A DNA stretch of 64,000 nt from Streptomyces sp. NBC_00224 (GCF_041435195.1 NZ_CP108106.1:3100001-3164000), one strand, 5' to 3'. Positions 51,605 to 61,029 are shown, counted from the first letter of the stretch. A program made the numbers and translations. Notes: generated by a model from the letters alone, not told the origin.

Positions 51605-53353
51605 GTGCCTCAACTACGTCTCGCTCTGAATCAGATCGACTCGACCGTCGGCGACATCGCCGCGAACGCCGAGGCGATCGTGCACTGGACCCGGCACTGT
51701 GCCGAGCAGGGGGCGCACCTCGCCGCCTTCCCCGAGATGATGCTGACCGGCTACCCCGTCGAGGACCTGGCGCTGCGCTCCTCGTTCGTCGAGGCGTCCC
51801 GGCAGGCGCTGACCGAGCTCGCGGCACGTCTGGCCGCCGAGGGCCTCGGGGAGCTGCCGGTGATCGTCGGCTATCTCGACCGGTCGGACACCCAGCCCCG
51901 CTACGGCCAGCCCGCGGGCGCCCCGCGCAACGCGGGCGCCGTGCTGCACCGCGGCGAGGTGGTGCTCAGATTCGCCAAGCACCACCTGCCCAACTACGGC
52001 GTCTTCGACGAGTTCCGGTACTTCGTGCCGGGCGACACCATGCCCGTGATCCGGGTCCACGGCGTCGACGTGGCCCTCGCCATCTGCGAGGACCTCTGGC
52101 AGGACGGCGGCCGCGTCCCGGCCACCCGGTCCGCCGGGGCCGGGCTGCTGGTCTCGATCAACGCCTCGCCGTACGAGCAGAACAAGGACGACACCCGGCT
52201 CGAACTGGTCCGCAAGCGCGCCCAGGAGGCGGGCTGCACCACCGCCTACCTGGCCATGGTCGGCGGCCAGGACGAGCTGGTCTTCGACGGCGACTCGATC
52301 GTCGTCGACCGGAACGGCGAAGTCGTCGCCCGCGCCCCGCAGTTCGCGGAGGGCGGTGTGCTGCTCGACCTGGAGCTGCCGGCCGCGGGCCCGGTCCCGT
52401 CCGGCACCGTCGACGACGGTCTGCGGATCGAGCACGTGATCCTCTCCGAGAAGCCCGTCCCGGCGTACGAGCCCGAGCTCACCGGGGGGCAGGCCGAGCG
52501 GCTCGACGACGACGAGGAGGTCTACTCGGCGCTGGTCACGGGGCTGCGCGCGTACGTCGCCAAGAACGGCTTCCGGTCCGTCCTGATCGGCCTGTCCGGC
52601 GGCATCGACTCGGCGCTGGTCGCCGCGATCGCCTGCGACGCGCTCGGCGCGGAGAACGTGTACGGCGTGTCGATGCCGTCCAAGTACTCCTCGGAGCACT
52701 CCAAGGCCGACGCGGCCGAGCTGGCCCGCCGCACCGGCCTCCAGCTGCGCACGGTGGGCATCGAGCCGATGTTCACCGCGTACATGGCCTCGCTCGGCCT
52801 CACCGGGCTCGCCGAGGAGAACCTCCAGTCGCGGCTGCGCGGCACCATGCTGATGGCGATCTCCAACCAGGAGGGCCACCTCGTGCTCGCGCCGGGCAAC
52901 AAGTCCGAGCTGGCGGTGGGGTATTCGACCCTGTACGGCGACTCGGTCGGCGCGTACGGCCCGATCAAGGACGTCTACAAGACGACCGTGTTCCGCCTCG
53001 CCAACTGGCGCGACAAGGCGGCGGCCGAGCGGGGCGAGGTCCCGCCCATCCCGGAGAACTCGATCACCAAGCCGCCCAGCGCCGAGCTGCGCCCGGACCA
53101 GGTCGACACGGACTCGCTGCCGGACTACGCGGTCCTGGACGCGATCCTGGCCCTGTACGTCGACCGCGACCAGGGCCGCGAGGCGATCGTGGCGGCGGGG
53201 TTCGACGCGGAGCTGGTGGCGAGGACGCTGCGGCTCGTCGACACCGCCGAGTACAAGCGGCGCCAGTACCCGCCGGGCACCAAGATCTCCGCGAAGGGCT
53301 TCGGCAAGGACCGGCGGCTGCCGATCACCAACCGGTGGCGCGAGTCGGTCTGA
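51605..53353 (+). CDS. nadE: Glutamine-dependent NAD+ synthetase NadE
   Basis: A 582-aa two-domain enzyme that amidates deamido-NAD to NAD. The N-terminal nitrilase-type glutaminase domain has its triad visible as Glu44 (FPEMMLTGYP), Lys in RFAKHHLPNYG and Cys161 (LAICEDLW). The C-terminal ATP-pyrophosphatase/synthetase domain has the P-loop LIGLSGGIDSAL and the NKSELAVGYSTLYGD segment. GTG 51605 gives the family-standard PQLRLALNQID start and matches the leaderless promoter. It is transcribed singly, with the copper oxidase terminator upstream and a convergent gene downstream. Confidence 0.94.
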   Translation: MPQLRLALNQIDSTVGDIAANAEAIVHWTRHCAEQGAHLAAFPEMMLTGYPVEDLALRSSFVEASRQALTELAARLAAEGLGELPVIVGYLDRSDTQPRYGQPAGAPRNAGAVLHRGEVVLRFAKHHLPNYGVFDEFRYFVPGDTMPVIRVHGVDVALAICEDLWQDGGRVPATRSAGAGLLVSINASPYEQNKDDTRLELVRKRAQEAGCTTAYLAMVGGQDELVFDGDSIVVDRNGEVVARAPQFAEGGVLLDLELPAAGPVPSGTVDDGLRIEHVILSEKPVPAYEPELTGGQAERLDDDEEVYSALVTGLRAYVAKNGFRSVLIGLSGGIDSALVAAIACDALGAENVYGVSMPSKYSSEHSKADAAELARRTGLQLRTVGIEPMFTAYMASLGLTGLAEENLQSRLRGTMLMAISNQEGHLVLAPGNKSELAVGYSTLYGDSVGAYGPIKDVYKTTVFRLANWRDKAAAERGEVPPIPENSITKPPSAELRPDQVDTDSLPDYAVLDAILALYVDRDQGREAIVAAGFDAELVARTLRLVDTAEYKRRQYPPGTKISAKGFGKDRRLPITNRWRESV

Positions 53354-53380
53354 CGGGCACCCTGCCGATCGGCTGCCGGC

Positions 53381-54403
53381 TCAGATCTTCAGCCTGGCCG
53401 CGATCGGCAGGTGGTCGCTCGGCGTCCGGCCCAGCGTCCACGACGACTTCGGCTCGACGCCCTTGACCATGATCTGGTCGATCCGGGCCATCGGGAACGA
53501 CGCGGGCCAGGTGAAGCCGAAGCCGTTGCCCGCCGCGCCCTGGGTGGAGCGCATCTGCGAGGTGATGTTGTTCAGGGCGCGGTCGTTCATGGTGCCGTTG
53601 AGGTCGCCGAGCAGAACCACCTTCTTCAGCGGGTCGCTCGCGATCGCGTCGCCCAGGGCGTCCGCGCTGGCGTCCCGCTGGCGCGCGGTGAACCCGGCGC
53701 TGAGCTTCACCCGCACCGAGGGCATGTGCGCCACGTACACCTTCACCTGGCCCGCGGGCGTGCTCACCGTGGCCCGCATGGCGCGGGTCCAGCCCATCTT
53801 GATGTCGACCGGCTCGGCGTCGCTCAGCGGGAACCTGGACCACAGGCCCACCGTGCCCTGCACCGAGTGGTGCGGGTAGGTCCCGGCCAGCGCCTTCTCG
53901 TACGCGCCGACGCTGCTGCCGGGCAGCTCCTCAAGGGCGAGGACGTCGGCGCCGGAGGCGATGAGGTCGCGGGCGGTGCCGGCCGGGTCGGGGTTGTCGG
54001 CGTTCACGTTGTGCGTGGCGACGACCAGGTTGCCGCCCTTGCTCTCCTTGTCGGTGAGCAGCCCGCCGAACAGATTGAGCCAGACGACCGCCGGGAGGAC
54101 CAGGGCGATCAGCGCGGTCGCCGAGCGGCGCCACAGGGCGAGGCCGAGGAGCACCGGGACGAAGAGGCCGAGCCACGGCAGGAAGGTTTCCGTGAGGCTG
54201 CCCAGGTTGCCGATCCGGTTGGGGATCTTGGCGTGGACCAGCATGACCAGGGCGATCAGGACCGCGAGCCCGGCCAGGACCAGGCCCCGGCGCCAGATCT
54301 CGGGATCGTTTCTCCAGCCGTCCAGCAGGCGCCGGACCCGGGATTCGGAGCGCTCGCCCTCCGCGCTGCCGTTCCCCGTCTCCGTCACGTACGCCCGCGT
54401 CAT
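53381..54403 (-). CDS. Membrane-anchored endonuclease/exonuclease/phosphatase-fold protein
   Basis: A 340-aa protein. About 40 cytoplasmic residues are followed by three transmembrane helices (LVLAGLAVLIALVMLVHA, TFLPWLGLFVPVLLGLAL, ALIALVLPAVVWLNLFG). An extracytoplasmic EEP-domain follows with THNVNADN, LALEELPG, LGDLNG and the terminal SDHLPIAARL, the Asp-His catalytic pair. Such proteins are phosphodiesterases on nucleic acid or phospholipid. GAGGAC lies before ATG 54403. A TAGGGT -10-like element (minus strand, 54450-54455) lies about 45 nt upstream. It is convergent with nadE. Confidence 0.87.
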   Translation of the reverse strand: MTRAYVTETGNGSAEGERSESRVRRLLDGWRNDPEIWRRGLVLAGLAVLIALVMLVHAKIPNRIGNLGSLTETFLPWLGLFVPVLLGLALWRRSATALIALVLPAVVWLNLFGGLLTDKESKGGNLVVATHNVNADNPDPAGTARDLIASGADVLALEELPGSSVGAYEKALAGTYPHHSVQGTVGLWSRFPLSDAEPVDIKMGWTRAMRATVSTPAGQVKVYVAHMPSVRVKLSAGFTARQRDASADALGDAIASDPLKKVVLLGDLNGTMNDRALNNITSQMRSTQGAAGNGFGFTWPASFPMARIDQIMVKGVEPKSSWTLGRTPSDHLPIAARLKI

Positions 54404-54474
54404 ACCGTCGTCCTCACTGCCTTGCCGTTCGCACTCCGCCGCACCGATGACCCTAGGCGATGGAGGGTGGCTTT

Positions 54475-54507
54475 CCCTGTCGTCGTACTGCCTCGATGAC
54501 GACAGGG
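54475..54507. promoter_or_regulatory. Hairpin in the endonuclease-panB divergent region
   Basis: CCCTGTCGTC, a 13-nt loop and GACGACAGGG: perfect 10-bp arms. The rest of the 304-nt divergent region (54404-54707) is unusually AT-rich for this genome around 54555-54605 and contains the palindrome at 54591. Confidence 0.4.
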
Positions 54508-54590
54508 CGCCTCGCCGGGTTCCAACGGGTCACGGCTGAAGGGACGGCTGTGACAAAACGCGCATATTTGCCAGGCAGGTGGTTTAAAGC

Positions 54591-54606
54591 TCACGTATTT
54601 ACGTGA
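54591..54606. promoter_or_regulatory. TCACGTA-tt-TACGTGA palindrome, possible operator
   Basis: Perfect 7-bp arms, about 100 nt upstream of panB and within a short AT-rich patch next to TTTAAAGC. It is a good candidate for a dimeric-repressor site controlling panB. Confidence 0.5.
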
Positions 54607-54707
54607 CTGAGGCACCCACTTCCCGTCGGCGGGGGTGGGATGCCACCATGGAAGTGGTCCGGAGACGCCGTCAGGGCGCTTCGAGATGACGAACAGGAGC
54701 CGTTGCG

Positions 54708-55586
54708 ATGACGCAACAATTCAAGGCTGCGCAGAATCCGCCCGTAGAACGTTCCGACAGCAGCAAGGCGCTGTACGGGGGCAAGTCCACGCGCCGCGTC
54801 ACGATCCACGACATCGCCGCCGCCAAGGCCCGGGGCGAGAAGTGGCCCATGCTCACCGCGTACGACGCGATGACCGCGTCCGTCTTCGACGAGGCCGGGA
54901 TCCCGGTGCTGCTCGTCGGCGACTCGATGGGCAACTGCCACCTCGGCTACGACACGACCGTCCCGGTCACGCTCGACGAGATGACCATGCTGTCCGCCGC
55001 CGTCGTACGGGGCACCAAGCGCGCCCTCGTCGTCGCGGACCTGCCGTTCGGCACCTACCAGGAGGGCCCGGTGCAGGCGCTGCGCAGCGCCACCCGCCTG
55101 ATCAAGGAGACCGGCGTCGGGGCCGTCAAGCTGGAGGGCGGCGAGCGCTCGCTGCCCCAGACCGAGCTGCTCGTGCAGTCCGGCATCCCGGTCATGTCCC
55201 ACCTGGGCCTGACCCCGCAGTCCGTGAACGCCATGGGCTACCGGGTGCAGGGCCGCTCCGACGAGGCCGCGCACCAGCTGCTGCGCGACGCGAAGGCCGC
55301 GGAGGCCGCGGGCGCGTTCGCGGTGGTGCTGGAGCTCGTACCGGCCTCGGTGGCCGCCGAGATCACGCGCTCGCTGCACATCCCCACCGTGGGGATCGGG
55401 GCGGGTGTCGAGTGCGACGCGCAGGTCCTCGTCTACACCGACATGGTCGGGCTGACCGGGGGGAAGGTGCCGCGCTTCACCAAGCAGTACGCCGATATGC
55501 GGGGGGTCCTGGGCGACGCGGCCAAGGCGTTCGCCGGGGAGGTCGTCGGCGGGGCGTTCCCTGCGGAGGAGCACACGTTCCACTAA
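54708..55586 (+). CDS. panB: 3-methyl-2-oxobutanoate hydroxymethyltransferase PanB
   Basis: A 292-aa enzyme, first step of pantothenate (vitamin B5/CoA) synthesis: it adds a hydroxymethyl group from methylene-THF to ketoisovalerate. Family motifs include TAYDAMTASVFDEAGIPVLL, VGDSMGNCHLGY (metal-binding Asp), KLEGGERS and PTVGIGAGVECDAQVLV. The N-terminus is about 20 residues longer than the core fold, as in other actinobacteria. GGAG lies before ATG 54708. Other pantothenate genes are not in the window. Repeat copy H follows the stop within 6 nt. Confidence 0.94.
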   Translation: MTQQFKAAQNPPVERSDSSKALYGGKSTRRVTIHDIAAAKARGEKWPMLTAYDAMTASVFDEAGIPVLLVGDSMGNCHLGYDTTVPVTLDEMTMLSAAVVRGTKRALVVADLPFGTYQEGPVQALRSATRLIKETGVGAVKLEGGERSLPQTELLVQSGIPVMSHLGLTPQSVNAMGYRVQGRSDEAAHQLLRDAKAAEAAGAFAVVLELVPASVAAEITRSLHIPTVGIGAGVECDAQVLVYTDMVGLTGGKVPRFTKQYADMRGVLGDAAKAFAGEVVGGAFPAEEHTFH

Positions 55587-55591
55587 GCACG

Positions 55592-55645
55592 TTGTCGGTT
55601 GACTGCGGGTCGGCTGTGGCTGAGCGCGCAGTTCCCCGCGCCCCT
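55592..55645 (+). repeat. Intergenic palindromic repeat, copy H (single arm)
   Basis: Forward arm beginning 6 nt after the panB stop, slightly degenerate (CTGAGCGCGCAGTTCCCCGC). Confidence 0.8.
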
Positions 55646-55681
55646 AATGGGGCTCGGTAACGCGGCCGCAGCCGGACACCT

Positions 55682-55718
55682 GACAGCCCGCCGACACAGT
55701 CTGTGTCGGCGGGCTGTC
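55682..55718. promoter_or_regulatory. 37-bp near-perfect palindrome upstream of the ABC transporter
   Basis: Perfect 18-bp arms (55682-55699 and 55701-55718) around one T. Several GTCGGT repeats follow (to about 55755) before the start at 55775. It could be a terminator for panB or an operator for the ABC exporter; there is no T-run. Confidence 0.65.
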
Positions 55719-55774
55719 GGTCGCTGTAGGTCGGCTGTCGGTGGATTGTCGGTGGCGGCTGGCACCTTAGGGGC

Positions 55775-56800
55775 ATGACGCGAATCGACAACAACCCCGA
55801 AGGCGGCGCGGCCAACGCCGTCACGGTGCGGGGACTGGTGAAGCACTTCGGCGACACCAAGGCGCTGGACGGCGTGGACCTGGACGTCCGTGAGGGCACG
55901 GTCCTCGGAGTCCTGGGGCCCAACGGCGCCGGCAAGACCACCCTCGTCCGCTGCCTGTCCACCCTGATCGTGCCGGACGCCGGCACCGCCACCGTCGCCG
56001 GGTACGACGTGGTGAAGCAGCCCCGCCAGCTGCGCCGCACGATCGGTCTCACCGGGCAGTACGCCTCGGTGGACGAGAAGCTGTCGGGCTGGGAGAACCT
56101 GTACATGATCGGGCGGCTGCTCGATCTGTCCCGCAAGGACGCCAGGGCCCGCGCCGACGAGCTCCTGGAGCGGTTCTCGCTCACCGAGGCGGCGAAGCGG
56201 CCCGCGATGAACTACTCGGGAGGCATGCGCCGCCGCCTCGACCTCGCGGCCTCGATGATCGGCAACCCGGCCGTGCTCTACCTGGACGAGCCGACCACCG
56301 GTCTCGACCCGCGCACCCGCAACGAGGTGTGGGACGAGGTCCAGCGGATGGTGGCCGAGGGCGCCACCGTGCTGCTCACCACCCAGTACATGGAAGAGGC
56401 CGAGCAGTTGGCGAACCAGCTGACGGTCATCGACCGCGGCAAGGTCATCGCCAACGGCGGCATCAACGAGCTGAAGGCGAAGGTCGGCGGCCGCACCCTG
56501 CAGATCCGGCCCACCGACCCGGGTCAGCTGGGCGCGATGGCGCGCGCCATCACCGAGGCCGGTCTGGACGGGGTCTCCGGCACCCAGGCGGTCCCCGACG
56601 AGGGCCTGCTGAACGTGCCGATCCTCAGCGACGAGCAGCTGACCGCGGTGGTCGGCCTGCTGGGCGCCCGCGGCTTCGGCATCGCCCACATAGGCACCCA
56701 TCTGCCCAGCCTGGACGAGGTGTTCCTGGCCATCACCGGCCAGAAGCCCACCCTCCAGGAGTCCGAGAGCGACGACACGATCGAGGAGGTCGCGGCATGA
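55775..56800 (+). CDS. ABC exporter ATP-binding protein (DrrA-like)
   Basis: A 341-aa ATPase. The nucleotide-binding domain has Walker A GPNGAGKTTL, signature NYSGGMRRRLDLA and Walker B VLYLDEPTTGLDPR. The C-terminal extension (about 230-341) is the DrrA/daunorubicin-type domain. It powers export of a hydrophobic compound with the permease next to it, possibly a drug or lipid. Its stop overlaps the permease start as ATGA. ATG 55775 has a weak CACCTT 6 nt upstream and no clear ribosome site. Confidence 0.9.
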   Translation: MTRIDNNPEGGAANAVTVRGLVKHFGDTKALDGVDLDVREGTVLGVLGPNGAGKTTLVRCLSTLIVPDAGTATVAGYDVVKQPRQLRRTIGLTGQYASVDEKLSGWENLYMIGRLLDLSRKDARARADELLERFSLTEAAKRPAMNYSGGMRRRLDLAASMIGNPAVLYLDEPTTGLDPRTRNEVWDEVQRMVAEGATVLLTTQYMEEAEQLANQLTVIDRGKVIANGGINELKAKVGGRTLQIRPTDPGQLGAMARAITEAGLDGVSGTQAVPDEGLLNVPILSDEQLTAVVGLLGARGFGIAHIGTHLPSLDEVFLAITGQKPTLQESESDDTIEEVAA

Positions 56801-57651
56801 GCACCGCCACCACCGCCAAGGCGGCCCCCACCAAGGCGCCGACCGGTATCCGCCCGCCCGTCACGGACGCCGACAGCCGGATCGGCCCGCGCGCCAATCT
56901 GCGGCACATAGGCGCCCTGGTGCGCCGCAACGCGCTCCAGATCAAGCAGGACCCGGAGTCGATGTTCGACGCCGTGTTCATGCCGATCATCTTCACGCTG
57001 CTGTTCGTGTACGTGTTCGGCGGCGCCGTCTCCGGCAAGGGCAACCAGGGCGAGTACGTCAACTACCTGATCCCGGGCCTGATGGCGATGCAGGGCCTGA
57101 ACATCGCGATGGCCGTCGGTACCGGCATCAACGACGACTTCAAGAAGGGCGTCATGGACCGGTTCCGGACCATGCCCATCGCCCGGTCGTCGGTCCTGAT
57201 CGCCAAGATCGTGGTCGAGATCGGCCGCATGATCGTCGCCACCTCGATCCTGCTGATCATGGGCTTCATCCTCGGTCTGTCCATCCACACCTCGGTGTTC
57301 GAGCTCCTCGCGGCGGTCGGCCTCTCCCTGGTGTTCGGCGCCTCGCTGATGTGGATCTTCATCCTGCTGGGTCTCACCATGAAGACGGCCCAGGCCGTCC
57401 AGGGAGTGGCGATGCTGGTGCTGATGCCGCTGCAGTTCGGCTCGTCGATCTTCGCGAAGCCGACCACGATGCCGGGCTGGTTGCAGACCTTCACGGACTA
57501 CAACCCGCTCTCCAACCTCGCGGACGCCGCCCGCAACCTGGTCAACGGCGGCCCGGTCGCCCACTCGGCGCTGATGACGCTGGGCTGGGCGGTCGCGATC
57601 ACCGCGGTGACGGCCCCGCTGGCGGTCGCCAAGTTCCGTAAGCGCACGTGA
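56797..57651 (+). CDS. ABC-2 exporter permease (DrrB-like)
   Basis: A 284-aa membrane protein of the ABC-2 type with six transmembrane helices. The typical N-terminal amphipathic entry is ALVRRNALQIKQDPESMFDA, followed by VFMPIIFTLLFVYVFGGAVS and the conserved PGLMAMQGLNIAM loop. The C-terminal segment reads NPLSNLADAARNLVNGGP, as in DrrB. ATG 56797 overlaps the ATPase stop, with GAGGAGG at 56783-56789. It is convergent, 33 nt away, with the large AfsR-like gene. Confidence 0.9.
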   Translation: MSTATTAKAAPTKAPTGIRPPVTDADSRIGPRANLRHIGALVRRNALQIKQDPESMFDAVFMPIIFTLLFVYVFGGAVSGKGNQGEYVNYLIPGLMAMQGLNIAMAVGTGINDDFKKGVMDRFRTMPIARSSVLIAKIVVEIGRMIVATSILLIMGFILGLSIHTSVFELLAAVGLSLVFGASLMWIFILLGLTMKTAQAVQGVAMLVLMPLQFGSSIFAKPTTMPGWLQTFTDYNPLSNLADAARNLVNGGPVAHSALMTLGWAVAITAVTAPLAVAKFRKRT

Positions 57652-57684
57652 TCCTGACGACCCATCAGCAGGTCTGACGGTCCA

Positions 57685-60600
57685 TCAGTCCCGTTCGCGT
57701 TGTGCCAGGGCGGCGGCCTCTTCCAGGGAGAGGCCGCCGCCCTCGGCGTACGCGGCGTCGTAGACGGCGTCGTCGAGCAGCGGGCGGACCGTCGCCTCCA
57801 CCCTCTCCCGCAGCTGCACCTCCATGGGCGTGGCGAAGTGGATCGACGGCAGCAGGGTGTCGTGCGCGCCGATCAGCCGCGCCGCGTCGGCGGCGGTCCC
57901 GGTGCCGGGTTCCGCGAGACCGGCCCACGCCCAGGCGACGGAGAGCAGATGCACCGGGACCATCTGGGGCGCGACCATCTGGGACATCGGCTCCACGCCC
58001 CGGGCCAGCGCGGCGCGGGCGTCCGCCAGGCCCTTGTCGTAGGCGCCCTCCAGGTTCTCCAGCCAGGCGCGGATGCCGAGCACGAAGCCCTCGAAGAGCG
58101 CGAGGTTGCTCGACTTGAAATCCTCCAGCATCAGCGCGATCTGCTCCCGGGCCTCCGCGATCCGCTCGGTGCGGCCCAGCCACATCGACAGGAACAGCCG
58201 GGCGGCGGGCTGCGCCTCGTACCCCGCCTGGCGGCCCGCGGCGAGGATCTCGCGCAGCATCGCCTCGCCGCGCTCGCCCTCGCCGGTCTCCAGGAGCACC
58301 GACGCCAGGCGCGCCTTCAGGAGCGACACCTGCGCCTGGGCGCCGAGCCGTTCGGCGTACCGCACGGCCTCGGTGTAGTCCTCGCCCGCCAGCGCGTACT
58401 CGCCGCGCCGCTCGCGTGCCTCGCCGCGCGCGGACAGCGCCTCGGCGGCGCCCCAGTCGTCGCCGAGGCGCCGGAAGATGTCCAGCCCCGCGTCGGCGTC
58501 GCGGGTCGCCTCACCGGCCCAGTCGCTGCGGTTGGCGAGGACGTTGGCCCGCATCTGGAGGGCGTTGGCGAGCTCCCACTCGTAACCGAACTCCTCACAG
58601 GCCCGTACGGTCGCGTCGAGCAGCTCCTTGAGCGCGCCCGCGTCGCTGATCAGGATGACCGGGAAGAACCAGAGCGCGCCGGGCATCCGGCAGGTCTGCG
58701 GCAGCCCCGGCCGGTAGACGCCCACGATGGTGCGCAGGCGCTCCCGCGCCTCGGGCGTCGTCCAGTTGTCGCCGGTGTGGTCCATGGAGGCGAGCAGGTA
58801 CAGCCGCACCCCGCGCCGCGCCTCCTGGCGCACCTCGGGCTCCATGGGCGGCGGGCTGTCGGTGCAGCGCGGGTAGACCGGGGGCGCGGGCTCGGCGGGC
58901 GGCGCGAACGGGTCGGGGCCGAGCTCCGCGGCCGCCTCGGCCCAGCGGTGGGCCTCGCCGCGCAGATCGCGCATGTGCCAGTACGAGCCGAGCGCGTGCA
59001 CCAGGCAGAGCGCCTCGTCCTCGTCGGCGAGGTCCACCGCCCGGCGCAGCGCGGTGCGCAGGTTCTCGTACTCCCGCTCCAGGAGCGCGACCGCGGCGCG
59101 CTGCCCCCGGCCGCGCAGCTCGGGGTCGGTGGTCCGGGCCAGCTCGCGGTAGTGCACCAGGTGGCGGCGCTCGGTGGCGCCCCGGTCCCCGGCGTCGTCG
59201 AGCCGCTCCGCCGCGTACTCGGCGACGGTCTCCAGGAGCCGGTAGCGCATCTCGCCGCCGTCCCCGGGCGCGGCGACGACCAGCGACTTGTCGACGAGGG
59301 AGCCGAGGAGCGGGGCGATGTCGCGGGCGGCGACGCCCTCGGCCGCGCCGTCCGCGCAGACCTCCTCCGCCGCCGCGAGGACGCAGCCGCCCGCGAAGAC
59401 GGAGAGGCGGCGCAGGACCGTGCGCTCCGGTTCCTCCAGGAGGTCCCAGGACCAGTCGACGACCGCGCGCAGGGTCTGCTGGCGCGGCAGTACGGTCCGG
59501 CTGCCGCTGGTCAGGAGGCGGAACCGGTCGTCGAGCCGGTCCGCGATCTGACGTGGCGTCAGCATCCGGAGGCGGGCGGCGGCGAGCTCCACCGCCAGCG
59601 GCAGACCGTCGAGGCGGCGGCAGATCTCGGCGGCCGCCCCGGGGTCGTCCTCCACCCGGAAGCCCGGCCGCGCCGCCGCGCCCCGGTCCGCGAGCAGCCG
59701 CAGCGCCACCGGCCCCGGCAGCGGCTCCACCGGCCGCACCAGCTCGCCCGGCACACCCAGCGGCTCCCGGCTGGTGGCCAGGACGGTCAGCCCCGGACAG
59801 CGGGCCAGCAGATACTCCGCGAGCTCCGCGGCGGCGCCGATCACGTGCTCGCAGTTGTCCAGGAGCAGCAGCATCCGGCGGCGCTCGCAGTGCGCGGCGA
59901 GGTGGACGAGCGGGTCGCCGCCGGTGCGGTCGGCGGCCCGCAGCTCCTCGGCGCCGGCGCCGTGCAGCACGGTCTCGCGGGCGCCGACCGAGGTGAGGAC
60001 GGCGGCGGGCACGGCCGCCGGGTCGGTGACCGGGGCGAGCTCGGCCAGCCACACCCCGTCGGGCCAGCCGTCCCCGGCCGCGCCGACGGCCTCGGCGGCC
60101 TCCTGGGAGAGCCGGGTCTTCCCGGCCCCGCCGGGCCCGAGCAGCGTCACGAGGCGTGCGCCGCCCAGGTCCCCGCGGATCGTCTCGATGTCCGCCTCGC
60201 GCCCGACGAAGGAGGTGAGCCGGGCGCGCAGATTGCCGGGGGCGGCGGGGCGGGCCGCGGGCGCGGGGTCCGGACCGGGCGGGTACGCAACGGCAGGCGA
60301 CGCGTCCGGTGTGTGCAGCAACTCCCCGTGCAGCGCCCGCAGTTCGGGGCCGGTGTCCGCGCCGAGGCGGTCGGCGAGGGTGCGGCGGACGTCCTCGTAC
60401 GCGGCGAGGGCCTCGGCCGTGCGGCCCGCCGCGCGCAGGGCGCGGATGCGCAGGGCGTGCAGCGGCTCGTCGAGCGGGTGGGCGGCGCAGAGCGCGGCCA
60501 GCTCGGGCAGCACCTCGTCGGCCCGGCCCAGGGCGAGGGCCGCGGCGAGGCGGGCCCGGCGGGCGTCGAGGCGGCGAGCCTCCCAGCGGGCCGCCTCGGC

Positions 60601-61029
60601 CGTCCGGTCGGGCAGATCGGCCAGGACGGGGCCGGTCCACAGCGCCAGCGCGTCGTCGAGCCGGCAGAGGGCCTTCGCCGGGTCGCCCTGCTCAAGCGCG
60701 CGGGTCCCGTCCCCGGCCAGCCGCTCGAAGCGGTACAGGTCGATGTCGTCCGGCTCGGCGTCGAGGCGGTAGCCGCCGCCCTCCACCGAGGCGACCGCGG
60801 TGTGCCCTGCGGTCCGCCGCAGCCGCCCCACGAGCGCCTGGAGCGCACCGGCCGCGTCGGCGGGCGGCTCGCCGTTCCACACCTCGTCGACGAGGAGGCC
60901 GACCGGGACCGTACGGCCGGGGCGCAGGGCGAGCACGGTCAGCAGGGCGCGCAGCCGCGCCCCGCCGACGGCGACCGCCGTTCCTTCGGGGTTCAACAGC
61001 TGGGTGGTGCCGATAATCCGGTAGCGCAC
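57685..61029 (-). CDS. AfsR/SARP-family regulator: BTAD, NB-ARC ATPase and TPR domains
   Basis: A 1114-aa regulator. Residues ~1-95 form an OmpR-like winged-helix domain (LLTVLALRPGRTVPVGLLVD, GRLRRT) and ~100-250 a BTAD domain with TPR-like helices (LYRFERLAGDG, HPLDEPLHALRIRALRAAGR), the SARP arrangement. The NB-ARC ATPase starts near residue 265 (Walker A LLGPGGAGKTRL near 296; Walker B LLLLDNCEH). TPR repeats fill the remainder. Such proteins activate secondary-metabolite or differentiation genes. No biosynthetic cluster is visible here. GTG 61029 starts the winged-helix domain exactly; GAGAAT 6 nt upstream may give a leaderless start. Confidence 0.9.
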   Translation of the reverse strand: MRYRIIGTTQLLNPEGTAVAVGGARLRALLTVLALRPGRTVPVGLLVDEVWNGEPPADAAGALQALVGRLRRTAGHTAVASVEGGGYRLDAEPDDIDLYRFERLAGDGTRALEQGDPAKALCRLDDALALWTGPVLADLPDRTAEAARWEARRLDARRARLAAALALGRADEVLPELAALCAAHPLDEPLHALRIRALRAAGRTAEALAAYEDVRRTLADRLGADTGPELRALHGELLHTPDASPAVAYPPGPDPAPAARPAAPGNLRARLTSFVGREADIETIRGDLGGARLVTLLGPGGAGKTRLSQEAAEAVGAAGDGWPDGVWLAELAPVTDPAAVPAAVLTSVGARETVLHGAGAEELRAADRTGGDPLVHLAAHCERRRMLLLLDNCEHVIGAAAELAEYLLARCPGLTVLATSREPLGVPGELVRPVEPLPGPVALRLLADRGAAARPGFRVEDDPGAAAEICRRLDGLPLAVELAAARLRMLTPRQIADRLDDRFRLLTSGSRTVLPRQQTLRAVVDWSWDLLEEPERTVLRRLSVFAGGCVLAAAEEVCADGAAEGVAARDIAPLLGSLVDKSLVVAAPGDGGEMRYRLLETVAEYAAERLDDAGDRGATERRHLVHYRELARTTDPELRGRGQRAAVALLEREYENLRTALRRAVDLADEDEALCLVHALGSYWHMRDLRGEAHRWAEAAAELGPDPFAPPAEPAPPVYPRCTDSPPPMEPEVRQEARRGVRLYLLASMDHTGDNWTTPEARERLRTIVGVYRPGLPQTCRMPGALWFFPVILISDAGALKELLDATVRACEEFGYEWELANALQMRANVLANRSDWAGEATRDADAGLDIFRRLGDDWGAAEALSARGEARERRGEYALAGEDYTEAVRYAERLGAQAQVSLLKARLASVLLETGEGERGEAMLREILAAGRQAGYEAQPAARLFLSMWLGRTERIAEAREQIALMLEDFKSSNLALFEGFVLGIRAWLENLEGAYDKGLADARAALARGVEPMSQMVAPQMVPVHLLSVAWAWAGLAEPGTGTAADAARLIGAHDTLLPSIHFATPMEVQLRERVEATVRPLLDDAVYDAAYAEGGGLSLEEAAALAQRERD

